Shown: positions 6,237 to 14,800 of the stretch, piece after piece | Layout of the letters: each line of letters starts with the position of its first letter | How positions within the stretch are numbered: position 1 is the stretch's first letter | From: a virus | Length of the DNA stretch: 64,000 nucleotides | Virus record (IMG/VR): IMGVR_UViG_3300017987_000003 | Location: 1-64,000 of that record | Strand: one strand, 5' to 3' | Position numbers and translations under genes: made by a program | The notes under the pieces: model-generated | Seen by the model: the letters and a program-made list of their open reading frames with translations, nothing else | Told to the model about the DNA's origin: nothing | The model's database searches: none

Positions 6237-6743
6237 CTAAAGGGTGCTGTGGAACGTTTCTTCTGCGAGCCTGTGCTGGGCCTGCTTTCTGGCATCGTTC
6301 TCGGCCTTGCGGGCGACTTCCTCTTTGACTTGCTCGACGATGGGTTCGTAGTCTATCTGGCCGATATTGTAGTAGCTGAAAAGGTCGCTGAGATGGTCCT
6401 CCCAGTCCTCGGGGAGGGTCTCGATGGCCTCGCGGACGATAGCGAAGAGGTGGTCCTCCAACTCGATCTCGGCGTCGGCCTTGAGGCGCTGCATGCGATC
6501 GATCTCGATCTGAGTGTCGATGACCCGTCGGAGGTTGATGCTGGCCAGGCGGCTCCACCCTTGCATCTTGGGGGTGATCTGGTCGGCTTTGATCGTGTCG
6601 ATCATGAGGTCGGGATGGGCGGCGCGGAAAAACGTGCAGGCGTCATTCTCGTCCTCGGCCTCGATTGTCATCGTCTCGCTGAGGCTTGTTTCCTCGTCCT
6701 CGTAGGTCCCCGTGATCGTCCATGTGATTTGCTTGGCTATCAT
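6237..6743 (-). CDS. Hypothetical protein, first gene of minus-strand operon
   Basis: 168 aa starting MIAKQITWTITGTYED. This start is chosen because AAGGAG lies 7 nt upstream and because a small hairpin (TGGGC-AAGAT-GCCCA) sits just before the SD, as in other early genes of this genome; the longer frame from 6776 would run through that hairpin. N-terminal beta-rich part (TWTITGTYEDEETSLSETMTIEAEDENDA) and helical C-terminus. No recognised domain. Confidence 0.75.
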   Translation of the reverse strand: MIAKQITWTITGTYEDEETSLSETMTIEAEDENDACTFFRAAHPDLMIDTIKADQITPKMQGWSRLASINLRRVIDTQIEIDRMQRLKADAEIELEDHLFAIVREAIETLPEDWEDHLSDLFSYYNIGQIDYEPIVEQVKEEVARKAENDARKQAQHRLAEETFHSTL

Positions 6744-6757
6744 CGCGTTCTCCTTCT

Positions 6758-6772
6758 TGGGCATCTTGCCCA
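6758..6772 (-). promoter_or_regulatory. 5'-UTR hairpin with AAGAT loop
   Basis: Minus strand: TGGGC-AAGAT-GCCCA directly before the Shine-Dalgarno of the 6237-6743 gene. One of seven hairpins with an RNGAT pentaloop found next to SD sequences of early-type genes. Confidence 0.7.
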
Positions 6773-6788
6773 GCATCTTGCATCTCTA

Positions 6789-6817
6789 TTAATAAGGACT
6801 GTGGAGGCGTTTGTCAA
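6789..6817 (-). promoter_or_regulatory. Sigma70-type promoter (TTGACAAACG family)
   Basis: Minus strand: TTGACA (6812-6817), 17-nt spacer, TATTAA (6789-6794). Drives the four-gene operon 6743 to 5111. The sequence following the -35 (AACGCC) is shared with the other promoters of this family. Confidence 0.85.
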
Positions 6818-6876
6818 CGGTATACGGCGAGAAAAGAACAATTGCGAAAACCACAAGGATAACGGGCTCTTAAGGG

Positions 6877-8911
6877 TGAATGCGCTCTGCTCATTTGATT
6901 CTTTTACCTTTTTGGGCTGCATTCCATTCTTCTGTTTCTTATCGATTACCTTGGTTACGCTCTGCTTATGTAATTCTTTCACCTTTTGTGGCTACATTCA
7001 GCTGAGTTGTTTCTTTCATGGGCTGTGGTTGCATTCCCAATCCATGATTCTTTTCGACGGCATGATTTCGATCGAGTGCTCTGTTTCTTTTCGTTTCATT
7101 GCCTACGATCACCTAAGTTGTTTCTATCTGACAACATGGCTGCGCTCCGAAAACCTGTTTCTTTCCAATTTCATGGCTGCGTTCTTCATACCTGTTTCTT
7201 TTTGGACTCTTGGCTACACGCCTCTCTAGTGTTTCTTTCCGGTTGCGTGATTGCGATCCTATTCTATGTTTCTTTCCTACGAATTGTCTACGTTCGTTGA
7301 AGCTGCTTCCTTTACCCTCAATGGCTACATTCTGTGCTTATGTTTCTTGCCCTGAACGTGATTACGCTTCGGTCATGTGTTTCTCTCTGCCGTTGTGTCT
7401 ACGATTCCACTCAATGTTTCTTTTATTCTGAATGTCTGCGATCCGATAACATGTTTCTCTTTTCTTATATGGCTACGTTCCACAAGCCTGTTTCTTTCTA
7501 ATTCCTTGGCTGCGCTCTTCGGATATGTTTCTTTCTCTCCTTATGGCCGCGTTCAAATCGTATGTTTCTTTCATCAGTGCGGGCTACGATCTTTCAGACT
7601 GTTTCTTTTACTTGCTTTGTCTGCGATTGCTCAGTTTGTTTCTTTTCACCAAAGTGTCTACATTCTTCCTTCATGTTTCTTTCGGGCCAGGTGTTTGCGA
7701 TTTTGCCTGTTGTTTCTTTCGCTATTCGTGTCTGCGATCAACTGGCGTACTTCTTTCGAACTGCTTGTCTGCATTCTACTGTCATGTTTTCTTCGGTTCG
7801 TTTGATTGCGATTACTTCACATGTCTCTATCCTTCACTATGTCTGCATTTTCTTATTGTGTTTCTGTCTAACATCATGGTTGCGCTCAAATAGTATGTTT
7901 CTTTCGTCAACCTTGACTGCGATCCCTGAACTTGTTTCTTTTGCGGCGTCTGGCTACATTCCTCGAATTTGATTCTTTTCTACGCTTTGGTTGCGATTCA
8001 CCCCAGTGATTCTTTCTAGAGTTCTGCTTGCGTTTCTGCCTCTCACTTCTTTCCGTCATGATGGCTACGTTCCGTCTAGGTGGTTCTTTTTCCTAAGATG
8101 GCTGCATTCCATTCTCTGTTTCTGTCGATTTGGATGTTTTCATTCGTTCCGTATGCTTCATTCCGAGGGTCTGGTTGCTCTCTATGCTCATGTTTCTTTT
8201 CCACAGGATGGATTCGCTCGTTCTTCATGTTTCTTTCTATATCGATGGCTTATCATGGATTAGGGTTGCATTCGGATTTGATGTTTCTTTCCGTCTCCCT
8301 GGTTGCGATCATTGATCGTGTTTCTTTCCGATGGTGTGTCTTCATTCGGTTATGATGATTCATTCCGAAGGTCTGGTTGCGATCGGATGCTTTGTTTCTG
8401 TTCGCTGTTGTGCCTGCGATCTGGCTTGATGTTTCTCTTCTGTTCAATGTCTGCATTCCCTACCGTGTGTTTCTTTCATAGGATTTGGTTGCGATCCAAT
8501 ACAGTATTTCTTTCCTGTCCTTTGCCTGCGATTCCATCCCTTGGTTCTTTTCTACGAGATGTCTGCATTCTTGGAAGATGTTTCTTTTTGTTGGAATGTC
8601 TGCGATCAGGTGTTATGTTTCTTTCGCCGACCGTGTCTGCGTTCTACTCTGGTGATTCTCTACACCCTTTTGCCTGCGATCAGGTCCAGTGTTTCTTTCG
8701 CTCCATGTGTCTGCGTTCGAAAACGATGTTTCATTTCATCCTCATGTCTGCGATCAGCTTCCATGTTTCTTTTGCCAATGATATCTGCGATCCTTGAACT
8801 TGCTTCTTTCTATGGGCGTGTCTGCGATCTTCGACAGTGTTTCTTTCAACTACCCTGCCTGCGCTCCACTCATATGTTTCTTTCACACCTAATGGCTGTA
8901 CTATTCTATTG
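6877..8911 (-). repeat. TIGR-like array: 54 units of 37 nt, two conserved blocks and two 8-nt variable segments per unit
   Basis: On the plus strand each unit reads TGTTTCTTTC, 8 variable bases, TGKCTRCRWTC, 8 variable bases. On the minus strand (same strand as the Tas-like gene ending 20 nt upstream) the blocks are GAAAGAAACA and GAWYGYAGMCA. I count 54 units between 6896 and 8911, plus a degenerate half unit at about 6877-6895. Spacing is exact except four units (38, 36, 54 and 38 nt), and these account for the full length. About half of the first blocks are exactly TGTTTCTTTY. The variable 8-mers look unrelated to one another. Repeats of this size with two short spacers per unit do not fit CRISPR but fit the tandem interspaced guide RNA (TIGR) layout, whose processed guides are about 36 nt. 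The ORFs read through the array are by-products of periodicity. Confidence 0.9.
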
Positions 8912-8930
8912 TCAAAGATCTGGGTGCTGA

Positions 8931-10109
8931 CTATACCTCGCCGTACAGCTGCCGCAGGCTCTTGCCGTTGGAGTTGATGTAGGGAGGCTCGATGTAGTGG
9001 GTGTGATCTCCATCGCAGTGCTTTGTGAAGGCGAAGGGGACAGGGGGAGGCTCGCCGTAGTAGTCTCGGTAGGCCACATCGTGGAAGTGGCTGAGGAAGA
9101 TCTTCACCGCGTACCTGCGCGCGCGAGCGGTGAGATGGAGAGGCGGCAGCTTGCCCTTGCTGTAGTGCTTGTACGCGACCGTCTTCTCCCCTACAACCTT
9201 GGCCTGCTCTTCTGCGGCTTTGGCGAACAGTCCAGCCTCGTTTCGCTTCACTTCGCGCTGCTTCCGTTCGGCGAAAAGGTGGCCGTAGAAGTCCGCATCC
9301 CTGTTCTGGGTCATGATGAAGGAGCTACCTGCCTTGAAGCAGAGAACTTTCGCCCTGGCGTTCCAGGGGCGCATCTCCTTCTTCTTCCAGCTGATGTCGG
9401 GGTTGAGGCCAGCGTAGTTCCACCAGTGACCAGCGGTGCTCGGTCGGACCAGGACGCCTTGGCCCGCTCTGAGATCCCGAACCTTCACCTCGTGGATGAC
9501 CTTGCAGCTCTTGTCCTTCAGCTGCTCGGGCGGCGTGCCGTCGGGATCCTCCTTCTCGCCTTTGCCGCGTCGTCCAGTGCATCGGAATCGCAGGATACCA
9601 TCCTTCTGCGATCCGCCGATCGGTCGCATCATCCTGTTGCCCTTGCCGTGCTTCCGATCCTGGTCCTTGTCTGTGCAGTAGCAGGCGGTGAGGAAACGTT
9701 CGCGGATGTCGAACGTGGTGAGGAATGCAGCGGACAGGACATCGGCGATTCCGCAGATGCTCTGGAGCCATTCGCCGACGGCATATTCAGCTGCGAAGGT
9801 TCGCAGGGAGCTTTTGACATCGGTCTCGATCCTGTCGAAGTTTCCGTGTGTCCACCGCAGGAGAGCGGTTGGTTCCTGGACTTCCTCGCACCGATCGACC
9901 TGGTGTGCCGCGCGGATCCTCACCTGCTGGTACGCATAGTAGGTATCTACCAAGTACCGCGCTTCGAGGAGCCCCATCAGCTTGGCAGCTTCTTTCATGT
10001 CCTTGGACAATCGGTAGATGGGATCGGCGCTTGTGAACAGACTCCGTGCGTCGGAAGTCTTCGAACTGAGTTTCTTTTTCTTGGGCTGTTTCTTTTTTTT
10101 GTCAGCCAT
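8931..10109 (-). CDS. tasA: Tas-like protein (TasA type: Nop/IS110-like domain without nuclease)
   Basis: 392 aa, SD GGAGGAGG 5 nt before the ATG. Lys-rich N-terminus (residues 1-18), helical region with W86 and W114, then LQSICGIADVLSAAFLTTFDI (115-135), the helix-hairpin-helix-like motif of IS110-family transposases and Nop domains. After an insert rich in charged residues (145-210) come HWWNYAGLNPD (228-238), WNARAKVLCFKAGSSF (249-264), and a C-terminal ARARRYAVKIFLSHFHDVAY (329-347) with GEPPP and HYIEPP. These are the landmarks of Nop-domain proteins related to IS110 transposases. No RuvC (DEDD) or HNH motif is visible, so it would bind rather than cut by itself. It sits directly upstream of the tandem array on the same strand, with a 58-aa acidic ORF before it. 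Together this is best explained as a TIGR-Tas system. A degenerate IS110 transposase is the alternative, made unlikely by the array and the missing N-terminal catalytic domain. Confidence 0.85.
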   Translation of the reverse strand: MADKKKKQPKKKKLSSKTSDARSLFTSADPIYRLSKDMKEAAKLMGLLEARYLVDTYYAYQQVRIRAAHQVDRCEEVQEPTALLRWTHGNFDRIETDVKSSLRTFAAEYAVGEWLQSICGIADVLSAAFLTTFDIRERFLTACYCTDKDQDRKHGKGNRMMRPIGGSQKDGILRFRCTGRRGKGEKEDPDGTPPEQLKDKSCKVIHEVKVRDLRAGQGVLVRPSTAGHWWNYAGLNPDISWKKKEMRPWNARAKVLCFKAGSSFIMTQNRDADFYGHLFAERKQREVKRNEAGLFAKAAEEQAKVVGEKTVAYKHYSKGKLPPLHLTARARRYAVKIFLSHFHDVAYRDYYGEPPPVPFAFTKHCDGDHTHYIEPPYINSNGKSLRQLYGEV

Positions 10110-10155
10110 GTTTTCCTCCTCCGATCATCACGATCGGCATCTTGGGGTTTCTTTG

Positions 10156-10332
10156 TTATTCGGCCTCGCACAGCGGATCGAATATACAGCCAGGCTCAGA
10201 GATCCAGGGCTCTCCCTCTGTATCATCTTCGCTTTCTGTGGCGAGAATTTCTGCGATCTCGGGATCAGACAGATAGGGCTCCTCATACACATTTTGTGGA
10301 TCGTGAGGAAAGGTTTGTATTTGTGGTTCCAT
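10156..10332 (-). CDS. 58-aa acidic protein upstream of tasA
   Basis: Begins MEPQIQTFPHDPQNVYEEP; Glu/Asp/Pro-rich throughout, with a strong SD (GGAGGAAGAG) and a 5'-UTR hairpin. It is the first ORF of the tasA operon, ending 46 nt before tasA. No family recognised. Its position suggests an accessory or regulatory role for the Tas system, but the acidity alone does not prove this. Confidence 0.65.
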   Translation of the reverse strand: MEPQIQTFPHDPQNVYEEPYLSDPEIAEILATESEDDTEGEPWISEPGCIFDPLCEAE

Positions 10333-10344
10333 CTCTTCCTCCTT

Positions 10345-10361
10345 CGCGGGATCGCCCCGCG
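10345..10361 (-). promoter_or_regulatory. 5'-UTR hairpin with GCGAT loop (tasA operon)
   Basis: Minus strand: CGCGGG-GCGAT-CCCGCG, 6 bp and a 5-nt loop, directly before AAGGAGG of the 58-aa ORF. Same architecture as hairpins before the genes at 6743, 39846, 47507, 47706, 52695 and 62621. Confidence 0.75.
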
Positions 10362-10382
10362 TATCATTGCTGCCTGCTGTGA

Positions 10383-10411
10383 GTGTTAAAGGCTTTGGGA
10401 GCGTTTGTCAA
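10383..10411 (-). promoter_or_regulatory. Promoter of the tasA/TIGR operon (TTGACAAACG family)
   Basis: Minus strand: TTGACA (10406-10411), 17-nt spacer, TAACAC (10383-10388). Expected to transcribe the acidic ORF, tasA and, by read-through, the array. Confidence 0.8.
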
Positions 10412-10483
10412 CTTGTTCGCGGCTTTTTTTGTAAAAAGGTGGTAGGATAGAGATCCTCCCTGGGGAAGGATGTGGGTTTTATT

Positions 10484-10531
10484 GGCGGCAGAATCCAATC
10501 TTCTGTGGATTTTCTCTGCCGCCATTTTTTT
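10484..10531 (+). terminator. Rho-independent terminator
   Basis: GGCGGCAGA (10484-10492) pairs with TCTGCCGCC (10515-10523), followed by A and seven T. It points to the plus strand although no plus-strand gene lies upstream for 5 kb, so it may end a small RNA of roughly 60-90 nt from the 10412-10483 gap, which also has the hairpin ATCCTCCC-TG-GGGAAGGAT and otherwise nothing I can identify. It may alternatively insulate the tail operon from antisense transcription of tasA. Confidence 0.7.
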
Positions 10532-10549
10532 GTTGTGTTGGGTTATTTT

Positions 10550-10570
10550 TTTGAGTAGAATTTACTCAAA
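10550..10570. promoter_or_regulatory. Inverted repeat, likely operator of the RHH gene
   Basis: TTTGAGTA-GAATT-TACTCAAA, 8-bp perfect arms ending at the ATG of the ribbon-helix-helix gene. RHH proteins often bind such palindromes to autoregulate, so this is a plausible operator. Confidence 0.5.
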
Positions 10571-10770
10571 TGAGGGTGAACTTCGATATTATTATGGACG
10601 AGTACAAAGCTTTTCAGCGGAATTGCAAAAAGAAGGGTCGTTCAATGAGCGACGTTTTACGTATGTTGATGGTTGGTTGGAATGCCAAAGTGCGCCGAGA
10701 GGAGATGAAAATCCTCCGTGCAAAAGAAGTGGAAGAGGTGAATGATGGGCAAGCAGATCGAACAGGTTAA
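10570..10770 (+). CDS. Ribbon-helix-helix DNA-binding protein
   Basis: 66 aa. Residues 1-38 read RVNFDIIMDEYKAF...KKKGRSMSDVLRMLMVGW: a short beta strand followed by two helices around a G-x-S-xS turn, the Arc/MetJ-type RHH pattern. Such proteins bind DNA as dimers through the strand. No good SD; the start may be leaderless or coupled to the inverted repeat that ends at its first base. It overlaps the next start by 26 nt. Likely regulator at the head of the tail operon (inference). Confidence 0.6.
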   Translation: MRVNFDIIMDEYKAFQRNCKKKGRSMSDVLRMLMVGWNAKVRREEMKILRAKEVEEVNDGQADRTG

Positions 10771-11632
10771 AAGCGACGACGAGCTGGCTCCTGTCGATGA
10801 AGAGGGCGCGAAGATAGAGACCGAGGCTACGAAGGCTCACCATATGGATGTGGGGCCTGGAGTTCTTGCTATCGATCTTCCGTGTGGTTTTATCGATCAG
10901 GAGGGTGGTCTTCATGACACGTTGGTTGTTGGAGAGATGACAGGTTATGAGGAGGATATTTTGGCGGGGAAAGGGGCTATCGTTCCTCGGCTGAATCAGA
11001 TCATAGCCAATTGCACTAAGCGTTTTGGTGATTTGACGGAAAAGCGGGATATTGCCAATGCTGTCACGCAAATGACAGCCTCTGATCGTATGGCTGCATT
11101 GATTGCGATTCGTCGGACGTCCCTGGGTGATCATTACGACATAAAAATCGAGTGTCCGTACCGTGATTGCAGGGAGCAGAGTAGGTTCACGCTGAACTTG
11201 TCCACTATCGATATTGTAAAGATGAAAGATCAAATGGTGCGGACGCGCCAGGATGAGTTGGAGTCGGGGAAGACAGTCGTGTGGCACATTATGAGTGCCG
11301 CAGATGAGACGTGGCTCACGAAACGAACGAAGCGCAAGGAGGACATTCTCACCCTCGCGATGTTGGCTCGTGTTGATGCTATTGATGCTGTGGATGAAGA
11401 TGGGAGTATTGTTCGCCAGGAGGTAGTGCGTGAGGGCAAGGGATACAGAGTAGCGCTGAACCTGCTTAAGTCGCTTTCCATTCGGGAGCGAAATGAGATC
11501 AGGAAGCTTTTTGAGGAATACGAGGGTTCTGTAGACACTGAGGTGGAGTTCGAGTGTCCCGCGTGTCAGCATGAGTGGAAAGCTGATATGGATGTTGGAC
11601 AAGCGGGTTTTTTCTTCCCCTCGGACACGTAG
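10745..11632 (+). CDS. T4 gp26-like baseplate/tail assembly protein, 0-frame product
   Basis: 295 aa from the second of two adjacent ATGs (GAGG 6 nt upstream). Acidic N-terminus; residues about 50-290 resemble the T4-type baseplate hub assembly family (gp26): LPCGFIDQEGGLHDTLVVGEMTGYEED, repeated Cys pairs (CPYRDC; CPACQHEWKADMDVGQAGFFFP). It is the gene before the tape measure, the place where many tailed phages encode a tail-assembly chaperone. Near its end the heptamer T_TTT_TTC at 11608-11614 is in the right phase for -1 frameshifting into the 11614-11814 frame. Confidence 0.75.
   Translation: MGKQIEQVKSDDELAPVDEEGAKIETEATKAHHMDVGPGVLAIDLPCGFIDQEGGLHDTLVVGEMTGYEEDILAGKGAIVPRLNQIIANCTKRFGDLTEKRDIANAVTQMTASDRMAALIAIRRTSLGDHYDIKIECPYRDCREQSRFTLNLSTIDIVKMKDQMVRTRQDELESGKTVVWHIMSAADETWLTKRTKRKEDILTLAMLARVDAIDAVDEDGSIVRQEVVREGKGYRVALNLLKSLSIRERNEIRKLFEEYEGSVDTEVEFECPACQHEWKADMDVGQAGFFFPSDT
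11608..11614 (+). promoter_or_regulatory. -1 ribosomal slippery site U_UUU_UUC
   Basis: Codons GGT TTT TTC give the canonical X_XXY_YYZ heptamer UUUUUUC. A -1 shift after TTC continues CTT CCC CTC into an open frame of 66 codons, while the 0 frame ends 18 nt later. Confidence 0.7.
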
Positions 11633-11814
11633 ATGTCCTGGAATCCGAGGTCTTTTTTCTCGAAGAGTTACAGGGCGGCGACTACGACAGTATAATGGCT
11701 CTTCCGTGGAGTAGGAGGAAGCGGTTTGACGAGAAAAAACAAGACCTGGAACAACGTAAAGCTGAAAAGGCAAAGCAGGCTGCATCTCGCCAGCGATATC
11801 GCAGGAGTCGATAG
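11614..11814 (+). CDS. Frameshift extension of the tail assembly protein (GT-like)
   Basis: Open -1 frame reading LPLGHVDVLESEVFFLEELQ (then an acidic stretch), IMALPWSRRKRFDEKKQDLE and a basic coiled tail ending in RRSR. It has no SD, and its upstream part overlaps the 0-frame gene, so expression by -1 frameshift is the simplest explanation, giving a fusion of about 356 aa. This mirrors lambda G/GT. It ends 27 nt before the tape-measure start and its TAG overlaps a 16-bp palindrome. Independent initiation at the internal ATG (MALPW) is the alternative. Confidence 0.65.
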   Translation, partial: LPLGHVDVLESEVFFLEELQGGDYDSIMALPWSRRKRFDEKKQDLEQRKAEKAKQAASRQRYRRSR

Positions 11815-11829
11815 CGAACTCCAGTTCGC
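11814..11829. repeat. 16-bp palindrome copy 2 (GCGAACTCCAGTTCGC)
   Basis: Perfect palindrome apart from the central CC. Overlaps the last base of the frameshift ORF stop and lies 12 nt before the tape-measure start. Confidence 0.9.
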
Positions 11830-11841
11830 GCGAGGCGATAG

Positions 11842-14800
11842 ATGAATTTCCTGGGCGCAGCGTTTGGTTTTGGTGCCAGGGATGTTGGTCTCAAGGCGGC
11901 AACTACTTCTGCCACGAAGAACCTCGATAAGATCAATAATCTGCTGGATGACCAGGACAAAAAGGGATCCTCTCTGGGTAAAGTGTGGAAGAAGATCGGT
12001 CCCGATACCAAAAAGTTCAATATCGCGTCAATGGCTAGCAATATGAGGACGCTCACGGGAGAGACAGGTAATCTCTCGACTGGTCTGGAGTCCATGGCCG
12101 TGAGTTATGCCCAGGCTGCGAAACCGATTCTCTCATCGATGGCTTTGACAGGGAAAGAGGCACGGAAGATGACTGGCAGGGTCGTCGGCATGGCGATCGG
12201 GCTCAATACAAGTGCTGATGCTGTTGCTGAGACTTTCAAGGCAATTCATGATGCGGGTGGACCTGCGAAGTCGGCGATCGATGCGATGGCGATGTCTGAG
12301 AAGGACTGGGTCAAGGTTACGCAGACGACGGGCGTGACGATGCAAGACTACGCTGGGATGATGGGCGACATGGTGGCGAGTTGGGGGGCATCGGGCAAGC
12401 AGGCCGCAGTCATGACGGATAATATCATGGCGATTGGCAAGGCGGCGAAGATCGGAACATCGGCGATCAAGGGTGCCAAGGGTCAGCTGGATGCGCTTGA
12501 TGCGATCTTTGAGAAATTGCCTCCGACAATGGCTCGTTCGGCAGATGAAGTTCAAAGCCTTATGGAGTCCACCTATAAGCTCGCGGGTGCATTCCGTGAG
12601 ATGGGTGAGACAGAGGAGCAGGCGACAGCTCTTGGTCAGGATACTGCGAAGATGTTTGCGGAGCAGGCTGTCCTGGTCGATAGATTGTATGCGATGGGGG
12701 GCGACCAGAACCTGGATGACTCTCCGTTGTTCAAATTCTTGACTCAGCTGGGTGTGAGCACAGAGGAGGCAAAGGATATTATTGGCACAGGATCTAGGGA
12801 TGTGGTCAAGGGTGTATCCAAGATCAATGAAATCTTTGTCAAGATGGGAGGCGACAAGACACCACAGGTGCAGTACGCGCTTTCCAAATTGAATGAATCC
12901 ATGGGCCAGAGTGCGGCAGGGCTCGGTTGGTTGGCCTCGAATACTGACACGGGAACAAAGTCACTCGCGGCGATGGCGGCGATGACTGTGAAGGGTGAGG
13001 GGGCTCTGAAGAAGTATGGGCAGTCGGCGTACAGTTCGGGTCGGACATTGCAGGACGCGTTCAATTTGGCCCAGGAGTCGTTTGAGTTACAGATACGGAG
13101 GATTGCTCGAACCAACGTGAGGGGCCTTGTCAAGAAGCAGATGCAGGCTTATCGCGAAGTGGGTAAGGAGCTGAGAAATCTCGGGTCTGATGAGACGTGG
13201 GGTCCGTTGATGCATGCTGTTTCGACATTCGATCAGATGGGCGCGCGCGGGGTCTTCTTGGCTTTTGGTGAGCAGCTTGGTCTTAACGCGAAGGAAGCTG
13301 CCAAGATGGGTATCAAGTTTGATTTTGTTTTTGACAAGATCAAAGATATCGGTGGTGCGCTGGGTCCGCTCATGGAGACGCTGGGGATGTTTGGTCCTCT
13401 GGGTATTGCGGCTGGGGGTGTTGTCGGCTTCTTTATGCTGGATGACAAGCAGCGCAACGCGATCATGAAGACCCTTAAGCCGCTATGGGATACGATTGTT
13501 AAGACCTGGGATGAGAAGATTCTTCCAGCGATGAAGGATGCGTACGCTTCGTTTGCTACTTGGATAGGTGAGGAGTGGCCCACTTGGTGGGAGACGAAAA
13601 TTAAACCAGGGATTATTTCTGGCATCAAGGCTTTCACAAAAGAGGGTGGCATTGGGAGTCAGATTTTTGATGCTATGAAGGACGTGTTTGGGGAGATTTG
13701 GAGTGAATTCGGGGTGGGTGGTGTTGCGGCTGTGGGCGGTTTGGCACTGTTGCTCGGGGGTGGGCCTACTGGTTTGATCGGGAGTGCTCTTGGTGGTGCT
13801 CTCAAGGCTGGTTTCAATGTCACGGGTTCATTGGTTTCGAATCTCGTGGATGTTCTTGGGCCGCAGGGAACTGTAGGACTTGCCTTGGTTGCGGCAGGGG
13901 TGGCGGTCGGAACTGCCATCAGTAAAGAATGGGAAGCTGCGGCTGATAGGCAGATGGGTTTGATTACTGAACTTGGTTATGGGACCGCAGGGGAGACGGC
14001 TGCTAAGGCTGGAACTTCCGAGCAGAAAATGAAGACGCTTGCTACGCTTGAGCAAAAACAGATAGATCTGAAGTATAGTGGCATTACGGGGACTGATATT
14101 GGTGACTTCTTCACGAGGACATTGTGGGGGGAGGAGACGCAGCGGGAGCAGGCGCTTGCGAACAATCTCAAGCAGATAGAGATTGTTAGAAGTTCTATTG
14201 AAGAAGACATGGGGGACATGCAGCGCATGACGGATGAGTTGATGTCGGGGGAGGAGTCTTTGGCGAGTGCGGCTATGTTTGAGGCCGAGACGTTAGGCTA
14301 TGTAGCTGATAGCGGCAAGGAGCTTATGACCAATCTTGCTGATGGGATAGACGAAGGTGCTCCATCTGTTAAAGAGGCGGCAGAGGGGGCTCTTACGGGC
14401 GTTCGAAATGTCGTGGAGGCGAAGTCTCCTCCTGCCGAAGGGCCGCTTTCTGCTGCGGCTGGTGATCCTCTCTACAATGGCGGCCTTGGAATGATGATGG
14501 TGCTTGCGGATGGGATTAGTGATGGTGCCGAGATTGTCAAGGATGCGGTTGGGAATGTGCTCGAAGATTCGGTGATTATGACGCTTCAGTCGTATCAGGA
14601 AAAGGTCGGTGAGCTATCCCAGAAGAAGTCTCTCCTTCGTAGTGTGGCCCAGCAGATGGTTCGTGATTTCGGCGGGAAGTTGAGCCTGGGGACCGTGCAG
14701 ATGGAGGGCGGAAACTTGAGCGCGAAAGAGACGTTTGAGGCTGCCCTGGAGATACCTGGTCTTGGTGGTGTGATTGCGGCGGTTGTGTCTGACGGTCATC

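Noticed and set aside
6896-8911. CRISPR array
   Set aside because: The variable segments are only 8 nt, the conserved blocks are 10-11 nt and alternate between two sequences, and no cas gene is nearby.
6896-8930. Several long plus-strand ORFs within the array region encoding Phe/Ser/Cys-rich proteins
   Set aside because: They exist in all frames because the 37-nt period has few stops. No SD precedes them, and the repeated FLS/LRS pattern follows the DNA repeat, not a protein fold.
8931-10109. IS110 insertion sequence
   Set aside because: The protein lacks the N-terminal DEDD (RuvC-like) transposase domain, no element ends are visible, and the adjacent array explains the Nop-like domain better.
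8997-10382. 461-aa plus-strand ORF opposite tasA
   Set aside because: Antisense shadow; the minus frame has an SD, recognisable motifs and an operon context.
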